Source of the DNA: Maribacter sp.
GTDB lineage: Bacteria; Bacteroidota; Bacteroidia; Flavobacteriales; Flavobacteriaceae
Direction of reading: 5' to 3'
DNA length: 9,474 bases
NCBI GenBank assembly: GCA_013001935.1
Contig: JABDKZ010000002.1
Location: 1 to 9,474, forward strand
The first letter of the stretch is position 1; each line of letters starts with the position of its first letter. Of this stretch, positions 1 to 5,121 are shown piece after piece. The position numbers and the translations under genes were made by a program. Under the pieces are notes generated by a model that did no database searches, was not told where the DNA came from, and saw only the letters and a list, made by a program, of their open reading frames with translations.

Positions 1-434
1 TCGCTGAACTCACTGAATCCAAATTGCCTGAGTTGACAATAGACGGCAAAAATGTATGGACTGTAATTACAGGTGAAAGCAATGAAAGCCCTCAAAAAGC
101 CTATTTCTTCTACTATCGTGTGAATGAACTTTTTGGCGTTCGGTATGGCAAATGGAAATTGTATTTTCCGCATCGTTACCGCACTATGGACGGTCAAGAA
201 CCAGGCAAAGACGGGCAACCCGGCGAATACAGAATGATCGATTTGCAGGATATAGAATTATACGATGTAGTTAATGATGTTAGCGAATCAAAGAATGTGG
301 CTCAGAAACATCCTCAAATCGTCGAAGAAATTAAACTGCTGGCCAATGCTATGCGTTTCAGATTAGGGGATTCTTTGCTGGAATTGGAAGGCTCAGAAAC
401 CAGGGAGCCCGGGCATATCGAAAGTCCACAATAG
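1..434 (+). CDS. Sulfatase (arylsulfatase family S1), C-terminal fragment
   Basis: This is the last 143 residues of a protein whose reading frame (codons starting at base 3) is open to the left edge, so its start and catalytic domain are outside the window. The segment has the usual C-terminal layout of formylglycine-dependent sulfatases: an IDGKNVWTVITG stretch, then AYFFYYRVNELFGVRYGKWKLYFPHR (broken here: FYYRVNELFGVR, then GKWKLYFPHR), then an ELYDVVND-x-SE-x-KNVAQKHP strand-helix, then a closing helix ending near LGDSLLELEG. These elements form the small C-terminal subdomain packing against the active site. The formylglycine Cys/Ser motif and any signal peptide cannot be seen, so substrate (polysaccharide or other sulfate ester) and sulfatase subfamily are open. 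The first ATG-like or TTG codons inside the window are internal. In marine Flavobacteriaceae such enzymes usually act in the periplasm on sulfated algal glycans; that part is family knowledge. Confidence 0.87.
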   Translation, partial: AELTESKLPELTIDGKNVWTVITGESNESPQKAYFFYYRVNELFGVRYGKWKLYFPHRYRTMDGQEPGKDGQPGEYRMIDLQDIELYDVVNDVSESKNVAQKHPQIVEEIKLLANAMRFRLGDSLLELEGSETREPGHIESPQ

Positions 435-464
435 CATCAGAAAATTGCTTCAATTATCGAATGT

Positions 465-492
465 TTGTCATTCAATAGAAGACAGGTAAACA
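465..492 (+). repeat. Degenerate REP-like repeat, copy A
   Basis: This 28-bp segment matches the intact repeat at 586-613 at 20 of 28 positions without gaps. The head TTGTCATTC, the central GAAG and a CAGG block are kept, while the left arm of the palindrome is lost. It is the first of three units starting at 465, 525 and 586, which gives a period of about 60 bp. A separate GTCATTC/GAATGAC inverted pair (467-473 and 497-503) also lies here. Identity was counted by eye; chance similarity is possible for one copy but less so for two at a regular spacing. Confidence 0.5.
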
Positions 493-524
493 TTTAGAAT
501 GACTACTTGATTAAAAGCGATTTT

Positions 525-552
525 TTATCAATCTCTTATAGGCAGCAATCCA
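525..552 (+). repeat. Degenerate REP-like repeat, copy B
   Basis: This 28-bp segment matches the intact repeat at 586-613 at 19 of 28 positions. The tail GGCAGCAATCCA differs from the intact copy by one base, and the head TTATCA-TC is close, while the centre is scrambled. As after the intact copies at 586-613 and 928-955, a CTATAAA tract follows within a few bases (554-560). The shared flank suggests that a longer unit, repeat plus AT-rich linker, was duplicated and then decayed. Confidence 0.55.
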
Positions 553-580
553 TCTATAAACAGATCCTAATAAAAAAAGA

Positions 581-588
581 TATTTTTG
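581..588 (+). promoter_or_regulatory. Possible Bacteroidota -7 element before the GIY-YIG gene
   Basis: TATTTTTG fits the Bacteroidota -7 consensus TAnnTTTG, and its last three bases (TTG) are the first bases of the left palindromic repeat. No TTG/TTTG is seen at the expected -33 spacing, so the match is only half of a promoter. If it is used, transcription would begin inside the palindrome and give a very short leader carrying part of the hairpin. Confidence 0.3.
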
Positions 589-613
589 TCATTCCTGCGA
601 AGGCAGGAATCCA
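586..613 (+). repeat. Palindromic REP-like repeat, left boundary of GIY-YIG cassette
   Basis: This is a 28-bp element whose core is a hairpin: 8-bp arms ATTCCTGC and GCAGGAAT around a GAAG loop, preceded by TTGTC and followed by CCA. It is an exact reverse complement of 928-955, so the pair forms perfect 28-bp inverted repeats on either side of the nuclease gene. The GTCATTCC...GGAATCC form resembles palindromic intergenic repeats known from many bacterial genomes. The element ends only 9 bp before the nuclease start codon, so it would sit in the 5' leader. The flanking bases show no obvious target-site duplication. Confidence 0.9.
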
Positions 614-622
614 CTATAAAAA

Positions 623-892
623 ATGTATAGTATAAATCATCAATATTATGTTTACATCCTAACAAATAAAAAGAATGGAACACTCTATATTGGAATGACC
701 AATAATTTGGAACGAAGAATATATGAACACAAAAACAAGTTAATAGATGGTTTTACCAATAGATATGGTTTGGATAAATTAGTTTTCGTAGAGAACTATG
801 AGTTTGTGCAAGATGCAATCACAAGAGAAAAGCGAATGAAGAAGTGGAAACGCCAATGGAAAATCAATCTCATTGAAGTGGACAATCCTTAA
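623..892 (+). CDS. Small GIY-YIG nuclease-domain protein
   Basis: This 89-residue protein is a stand-alone GIY-YIG domain of the short family often annotated as 'GIY-YIG nuclease family' or excinuclease subunit C-like. The 'GIY' strand reads YYVYILTN (residues 8-15) and the 'YIG' strand TLYIGMTN (20-27). They are followed by LERRIYEHK (29-37) with the conserved Arg and His, and by REKRMKKWKRQWK (68-80), where Glu69 is the expected metal-binding residue. The key catalytic positions therefore look intact. There is no DNA-binding domain, signal peptide or membrane segment. The ATG at 623 lies 9 bp after the palindromic repeat and has no clear ribosome binding site. The gene is bounded by perfect 28-bp inverted repeats (586-613, 928-955), which suggests that nuclease and repeat travel together. 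The cellular substrate of these short proteins is unknown; cutting at the cognate hairpin is an inference. Confidence 0.9.
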   Translation: MYSINHQYYVYILTNKKNGTLYIGMTNNLERRIYEHKNKLIDGFTNRYGLDKLVFVENYEFVQDAITREKRMKKWKRQWKINLIEVDNP

Positions 893-927
893 TGGAATGA
901 TTTAGCCTCTGAATGGTTTGATTAAAA

Positions 928-955
928 TGGATTCCTGCCTTCGCAGGAATGACAA
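928..955 (-). repeat. Palindromic REP-like repeat, right boundary of GIY-YIG cassette
   Basis: This 28-bp segment is the exact reverse complement of 586-613 and has the same 8-bp stem and 4-base loop. It lies 35 bp after the nuclease stop codon and 42 bp before the methyltransferase start codon. On RNA it would fold into a compact hairpin that could protect or separate transcripts, but it has no T-tract and is not a classical terminator. A CTATAAAAA tract follows it (958-966), echoing the tract after the left copy. Confidence 0.9.
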
Positions 956-997
956 GTCTATAAAAACGGACTTATTTTTTATTTTATAAATAGATTT

Positions 998-1711
998 ATG
1001 TCAAAATCCTTCAAATTTAAACAATTTGCCATTCATCAAGACCGTTGTGCCATGAAAATCGGCACAGACGGGGTGCTTCTTGGCGCATGGACTTCTTTGG
1101 TTTCCGGTCCCAATTCAATTTTGGACATTGGTTCCGGTACCGGATTAATTGCCTTGATGTTGGCCCAGCGAAGTGTTGCCGAAACCATAGACGCCCTTGA
1201 AATTGATGAAAATGCATACGAACAATGTGTTTCTAATTTTGAAGACTCCCCTTGGGGAGATCGACTTTTTTGTTACCATGCCGGTCTTGATGAGTTTATT
1301 GATGAAATTGAGGATCAATATGACCTCATAATCTCGAATCCTCCTTTTTATACTGAAGAAGTTTCAAGCGGAAACGATTCTAGGGATATGGCCCGACAGA
1401 ATAAATCATTGCCATTTGATGAACTCATCGAAGGAGTTTCTAAACTCCTTTCCCAGACGGGGATATTCACAACCATCATTCCGTATAAAGAGGAAGAGTC
1501 ATTTGTCGCTTTGGCAGAAAGTTCTGGTCTTTTCGTCAATAAAATAACAAGGGTAAAAGGCAATCCTTCCGCAGAAATAAAAAGGAGTTTGTTGCAAATA
1601 TCCTTCACTGAAGATATGATCATAAAAGATGATTTGTCCCTTGAAATTGATAGGCATCAATACACCCAGGAGTATATAGAACTTACAAAGGAGTTTTACC
1701 TGAAAATGTAG
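998..1711 (+). CDS. trmN6: tRNA1(Val) (adenine37-N6)-methyltransferase, TrmN6/YfiC type
   Basis: This 237-residue class I SAM-dependent methyltransferase is predicted to methylate N6 of A37 in tRNA(Val), next to the anticodon, in the cytoplasm. The N terminus FKFKQFAIHQ...AMKIGTDGVLLGAW (residues 5-31, written in parts) is the hallmark of the YfiC family. The SAM-binding motif I is DIGSGTGLIAL (43-53), an acidic motif II lies at LEID (67-70), and the catalytic SNPPFY (113-118) is the NPPF/Y motif used for exocyclic amino groups of adenine. Length matches the family (about 235-245 residues). The start at 998 is chosen because the family motif begins five residues later. No TAnnTTTG box was seen just upstream. 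The gene lies immediately downstream of the GIY-YIG cassette and ends 2 bp before the convergent hydrolase gene. Other NPPF methyltransferases are possible, but the N-terminal signature favours this one. Confidence 0.88.
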   Translation: MSKSFKFKQFAIHQDRCAMKIGTDGVLLGAWTSLVSGPNSILDIGSGTGLIALMLAQRSVAETIDALEIDENAYEQCVSNFEDSPWGDRLFCYHAGLDEFIDEIEDQYDLIISNPPFYTEEVSSGNDSRDMARQNKSLPFDELIEGVSKLLSQTGIFTTIIPYKEEESFVALAESSGLFVNKITRVKGNPSAEIKRSLLQISFTEDMIIKDDLSLEIDRHQYTQEYIELTKEFYLKM

Positions 1712-1713
1712 TT

Positions 1714-2589
1714 CTATTTTATTCTTTTCAATGGTCGTGTTAAACAGGTAGGGCCACCCCCTCCTTTAGCGCTGATTTCTTGCCCTTGATACGTAAAAAC
1801 TTGGCAACCTGCTCTTTCAAGGGCAGCCTGGGTTTTAGAATTGCCCTCAACCATTACGCATTTTCTTGGCCCTATTGCCAAAACATTACATCCCATACTA
1901 TCAAATTCATCTTCAGATACCTCAACCAATTCAAAGCCCATCTCCAATAAAATGTTTCTAAATCGAATAGGCATCAACGGGGAATAAACTACGGCCAAAT
2001 CCGCATCAACTGGGCTCAAAATAGACATTAGATGAAACACATCCTGGGTTCCTTTGTAGTGAGGCAAATCAGTAACTATCACCTCAATACCTAGTGGGGT
2101 AAGCATGACCTTCAGTTGCCTAATGCCTTCTTCATTGGTCCTATAGGTGTGCCCAACGGCCAAGGTTTTCTCATTCAACCAAGCTACATCGCCTCCCTCA
2201 AGTGTTCCTGGAGATTCAATTGTTCCTAAAATAGGAATACCCTTGGCGAGGTAGGATTTACGTTGCGCCTCGGGTTCCCATCTTCTTCCTGCTTTCCCCA
2301 TTGAACAGATAATCATGCCATAGTCAGTAGCAATTGATGCATCTCTACAATAGATAGAATCAATTTTGGTAGTAAAATCTTTAGGGAAGTGTTTTACTTC
2401 TATATTAATTTTTAGTAGCAAGGTCTCAAAATAGTCATATTCACCTAGGGCCTCTTCAAAGTCAGGTTTTGATACATAATTCAAATCTTGCCATTGTTCG
2501 GCTAAGACCTCATTTGAAACAAATGCGTTTCGGACCGATTTTAAATAGACCGAATCTAATTTTAAGTATTCTGAATGGGAAGTCTTCAT
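1714..2589 (-). CDS. Dimethylarginine dimethylaminohydrolase-like amidinotransferase-fold hydrolase
   Basis: This 291-residue enzyme belongs to the guanidino-group-modifying (pentein) superfamily and is closest by motif to N(omega),N(omega)-dimethylarginine dimethylaminohydrolase, which makes citrulline and dimethylamine from methylated arginine. Visible motifs are IYCRDASI (79-86), SPGTLEGGDV (126-135) with the acidic active-site residue, DVFHLMSILSPVD (183-195) with catalytic His186, SMGCNVLA (231-238), and GGGGPTCLTRP (276-286) with nucleophile Cys282. The catalytic set is complete. Reading is possible from 2697, but the ATG at 2589 is chosen because it overlaps the permease stop as TAATG and because the added residues would overlap the permease and are not family-like; an ATG at 2610 is a second option. 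It is cotranscribed with the permease. Arginine deiminase or another citrulline-forming activity cannot be excluded; a catabolic role on arginine-type substrates is likely. Confidence 0.85.
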   Translation of the reverse strand: MKTSHSEYLKLDSVYLKSVRNAFVSNEVLAEQWQDLNYVSKPDFEEALGEYDYFETLLLKINIEVKHFPKDFTTKIDSIYCRDASIATDYGMIICSMGKAGRRWEPEAQRKSYLAKGIPILGTIESPGTLEGGDVAWLNEKTLAVGHTYRTNEEGIRQLKVMLTPLGIEVIVTDLPHYKGTQDVFHLMSILSPVDADLAVVYSPLMPIRFRNILLEMGFELVEVSEDEFDSMGCNVLAIGPRKCVMVEGNSKTQAALERAGCQVFTYQGQEISAKGGGGPTCLTRPLKRIK

Positions 2590-2591
2590 TA
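2587..2591 (-). promoter_or_regulatory. TAATG stop/start overlap (translational coupling)
   Basis: On the minus strand the permease stop TAA and the hydrolase start ATG share one base, giving TAATG. Ribosomes ending the permease can re-initiate directly on the hydrolase. This fixes the hydrolase start and ties expression of the two proteins together. Confidence 0.7.
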
Positions 2592-3896
2592 TTTCCGGCG
2601 TTTGTTCCATTGCATCAACAAATAAAATGGAATTCCTGCCAATAGTAATAGAAAACCATAAAAAACTGTATCTGAACCAGAGCCATAAATGGCCCAAATA
2701 GTGTATGACCCCCCTAGCGTCCCCAATGCAAATGTTTTAATCGCATTGTTAAAATGTAAATTCTTTTCGATGACCACAATTATATATGCCGCAGCAACAA
2801 ATAAATAAGGAACTAATACCGTAAAAACAGTAATATTCAATAGAAAGGTAAAGGCTTTCACAAGGCCATCAGAAAGGTTCATTAGCACCAAAAGGGATGT
2901 TAAACCACTTCCTATAAATAGTCCAATGTATGGCGCTCCAGCACTATTTTCCTGTTTGAATATTTTTGGAAACATACGATCCTGGGCGGTAGCCATCGGT
3001 AATTGTCCGGAGAGCAGAATCCATCCGTTTAGGCTTCCAATTCCCGCAATAGCGGCCCCAGCTGCAACGAAATATCCCATAAAATCACCGGCAATAATTT
3101 GCCCTGCATCTGCAAAAGGTTTTGGCGAGCTTGCCAATTCATCAACAGGAATAATCCCAAATAAAACTATAGAGCTCAACAAATAGACTAGGGTTACAAC
3201 GATAGTTCCCAGCATGGTTGCCCTAGGAACTGTTTTTTCCGGATTCTTAACATTTCCTGCAGGAATCGATGCGCTTTCAACACCCAAAAAAGCGTATAAA
3301 GTAATTGCCGCTGCACTAGAAACTGCGGCCCAATCTGATTCCCCGGTTAAATTAAACGACGGAAAATTATTTATGTCAAAAAAGAAAATCCCGATAATTA
3401 TCACAAAAACCAAGGGCACCAATTTTAAGATGGTTGTAATTACTTGAATCTTCCCGGAAGACTTCATGCCTCTTAAATTGACCCAGGTCAATAACCAAAT
3501 CACTACCATTCCCAGGGAAACTCCCATTAGTGGATTTGTAGCTAACACAGGAAAAAAATGACTCAAAGCACCTATTATGGCAATTACAACAGCCGCATTA
3601 CTTATCCAGATGGAAATCCAATAGCCCCAAGCAACCAAAAACCCAATAAACTCTCCAAACCCAGCTTTGGAATAAAAATAAGGCCCTCCACTTTTATTGA
3701 TAAATATTTTGCTCATATTGCTAAATATTTTTGCCAATACCAAGGCACCCATAGCAGTGAAAACCCATGCTAGTAAGCTTATACTCCCATAACTTGCCAA
3801 TGAAGATGGAACAAGAAATATGCCTGCACCAATCATATTGCCAATAACAAGCGAAGTAGCGGTGATAAAACCAATTTTTTGAGGTTTTGAATTCAT
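2589..3896 (-). CDS. APC-superfamily amino acid antiporter/permease, AdiC/PotE-like
   Basis: This 435-residue inner-membrane transporter has about 12 hydrophobic segments. The first helix has the unwound substrate-binding motif GNMIGAGIFLVP (19-30), helix 3 carries GYWISIWISN (91-100), and helix 6 LYAFLGVESASIPAG (200-214) with Glu207 in the place of the proton-sensing Glu208 of AdiC. GSLNGWILLSGQ (287-298) follows, with Trp292 where AdiC has the substrate-gating Trp293. AdiC Trp202 appears to be Tyr201 here. These features fit basic amino acid/polyamine exchangers (arginine/agmatine, ornithine/putrescine) better than other APC groups, although the substrate is not proven. The ATG at 3896 is preferred over one at 3956, which would add 20 polar residues before the normal family start and run into the divergent promoter. 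Its stop overlaps the hydrolase ATG by one base, so the substrate or product of that enzyme is the likely cargo. Confidence 0.87.
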   Translation of the reverse strand: MNSKPQKIGFITATSLVIGNMIGAGIFLVPSSLASYGSISLLAWVFTAMGALVLAKIFSNMSKIFINKSGGPYFYSKAGFGEFIGFLVAWGYWISIWISNAAVVIAIIGALSHFFPVLATNPLMGVSLGMVVIWLLTWVNLRGMKSSGKIQVITTILKLVPLVFVIIIGIFFFDINNFPSFNLTGESDWAAVSSAAAITLYAFLGVESASIPAGNVKNPEKTVPRATMLGTIVVTLVYLLSSIVLFGIIPVDELASSPKPFADAGQIIAGDFMGYFVAAGAAIAGIGSLNGWILLSGQLPMATAQDRMFPKIFKQENSAGAPYIGLFIGSGLTSLLVLMNLSDGLVKAFTFLLNITVFTVLVPYLFVAAAYIIVVIEKNLHFNNAIKTFALGTLGGSYTIWAIYGSGSDTVFYGFLLLLAGIPFYLLMQWNKRRK

Positions 3897-3966
3897 ATCA
3901 ATTGTTTTACGGGAGTATAATTTATTACGTAATTTAGAAGCATCACCAATATACAATTAATAATCA
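3897..3966. promoter_or_regulatory. Divergent promoter region between permease operon and Rieske oxygenase
   Basis: These 70 bp separate two genes that start in opposite directions, so both promoters must lie here or within the coding starts. It is strongly AT-rich and holds a perfect 10-bp palindrome ATTACGTAAT at 3924-3933, a candidate operator. On the plus strand TAATTTAG (3930-3937) is one mismatch from TAnnTTTG, but its nearest upstream TTG (3902-3904) is 25 bp away, longer than usual. No good box was found on the minus strand. Confidence 0.45.
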
Positions 3967-5055
3967 ATGCCAACTAAATTCTTCATAGACCCCGACATTT
4001 CAAAAGCAGAGACATTACCGGCTTCTTTTTACAGAGACGCGGAAATCTTTGAAGCTATCAAAAATAAGATCTTTTATAAATCATGGCATTGGTTAGGGCA
4101 TCAAGATCAGGTAGATAACCCTCGGCACGCACATCCAATGGTTTTATTGGATAATTTCATGACAGAACCCTTGGTATTGACCAAAGATGATGAGGAAAAG
4201 ATTCATTGCATAAGCAACGTATGTACCCATAGGGGGAATCTCGTGGTTACTTCCTCCGGGAAGACCAAAAAATTAATATGTGGTTATCACGGCCGAAGAT
4301 TTAAATTAGACGGCACTTTTGAGCATATGCCTGAGTTTAAGGATGCAGAAGCATTTCCAAGGCCATGTGACAACATGCACAGATTTAAACTAAGGCATTG
4401 GGGGCCATTTTTATTTACAGGGCTCGATCCTTCATTTGAGTTTCAACAAGTAATCGACACCCTTAACGATAGGGTTGGTTTTTTACCTCTGCATGAATTT
4501 AAACTTGATGAAAGCAGATCAAAAGATTATCAGGTAAACGCCCATTGGGCACTCTATTGCGATAATTATTTGGAAGGCTTTCATATTCCATTTGTACATG
4601 ATGATTTAAATGCCGTATTGGATTATGGTAATTACGACACCGTTCTGCATGAGCATCTTAATTTGCAAATTGGTTATGCCGAAGGCACCGATACCGTATT
4701 TGATTTACCTAAAGGCCATTTGGATTATGGTAAACAAATTGCGGCTTATTATTATTGGGTTTTCCCGAACCTGATGCTTAATTTTTATCCTTGGGGCCTA
4801 TCGGTAAATGTAGTACAACCGCTAGCAATTAATCGTACTAAAGTTTCTTTCTATAGCTACGTTTATGATGCTTCTAAACTTGATGTAGGTGCAGGATCAA
4901 TATTGGATAAGGTAGAAATAGAGGATGAAGAGGTTGTTGAAGGTGTACAAAAAGGGGTACGTTCACAATTCTATCAAGCGGGGCGATTCTCCCCGACCCG
5001 AGAGCAAGGCGTGCATCATTTCCATCGGCTTTTGGCACAATTTTTAAATGCATAA
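3967..5055 (+). CDS. Rieske [2Fe-2S] non-heme iron oxygenase, alpha subunit, choline monooxygenase/CntA-like
   Basis: This 362-residue protein has an N-terminal Rieske domain and a C-terminal mononuclear-iron (SRPBCC/START-fold) domain. The cluster ligands are Cys86 and His88 in CTHRGN and Cys105 and His108 in CGYHGRRF. The iron ligands are His206 and His211 in DNYLEGFHIPFVH (199-211), with an acidic third ligand probably at Asp320 in IEDEEVVEGVQKG (318-330). The bridging position between the two iron sites is Glu203, where aromatic dioxygenases have Asp; Glu is typical of oxygenases acting on quaternary ammonium compounds (choline, carnitine, glycine betaine, stachydrine), and the CDNY(L) context also resembles choline monooxygenase. 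The second Rieske motif has Gly and Arg in place of the usual Pro and Trp of CPYHGW. A partner reductase/ferredoxin is not in the window. The start at 3967 is the first ATG and gives a family-like N terminus. Substrate is unknown. Confidence 0.82.
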   Translation: MPTKFFIDPDISKAETLPASFYRDAEIFEAIKNKIFYKSWHWLGHQDQVDNPRHAHPMVLLDNFMTEPLVLTKDDEEKIHCISNVCTHRGNLVVTSSGKTKKLICGYHGRRFKLDGTFEHMPEFKDAEAFPRPCDNMHRFKLRHWGPFLFTGLDPSFEFQQVIDTLNDRVGFLPLHEFKLDESRSKDYQVNAHWALYCDNYLEGFHIPFVHDDLNAVLDYGNYDTVLHEHLNLQIGYAEGTDTVFDLPKGHLDYGKQIAAYYYWVFPNLMLNFYPWGLSVNVVQPLAINRTKVSFYSYVYDASKLDVGAGSILDKVEIEDEEVVEGVQKGVRSQFYQAGRFSPTREQGVHHFHRLLAQFLNA

Positions 5056-5072
5056 AAATATAACTGGAGCCC

Positions 5073-5104
5073 TTTGATATGTTATATTTCTTTATTTACC
5101 TTTG
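5073..5104 (+). promoter_or_regulatory. Bacteroidota-type promoter of gcdH
   Basis: A -33 element TTTG (5073-5076) is followed after 20 bp by TACCTTTG (5097-5104), a full match to the -7 consensus TAnnTTTG at normal spacing. Transcription would start near 5110, giving a leader of roughly ten bases before the ATG at 5122. This is the best promoter match seen in the window. It implies that gcdH can be expressed independently of the Rieske gene and rules against initiation at the in-frame ATG at 5074. Confidence 0.7.
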
Positions 5105-5121
5105 ACCAAAAATACGCCAAG

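Noticed and set aside
465..613. Three similar ~28-bp repeats with ~32-bp spacing look like a short CRISPR array
   Set aside because: The copies differ at 8-9 of 28 positions, the spacers resemble each other, the intact copy recurs inverted past the nuclease gene, and no cas gene is present. REP-like repeats explain it better.
876..903. Possible extra inverted degenerate repeat copy around the nuclease stop codon (GGAATGA)
   Set aside because: Only 11 of 28 positions match the repeat, close to chance.
586..955. Classical insertion sequence
   Set aside because: There are perfect inverted repeats, but no transposase or DDE/HUH motif and no target-site duplication in the flanking bases.
2590..2697. 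Longer N terminus for the hydrolase (start at 2697)
   Set aside because: The added residues (MGHLWLWFRY...) are an out-of-frame reading of the permease's last helix. The TAATG junction at 2589 gives a natural start.
2926..3773. Several plus-strand open frames of 70-90 codons within the permease gene
   Set aside because: They lie opposite a clear membrane protein gene, show no family motifs and are explained as antisense shadows.
3897..3956. Longer N terminus for the permease (start at 3956)
   Set aside because: It would add 20 polar residues not seen in the family and consume the divergent promoter region.
5074..5121. Longer N terminus for glutaryl-CoA dehydrogenase (start at 5074)
   Set aside because: The extension overlaps a full-consensus promoter and would lie upstream of the transcription start.
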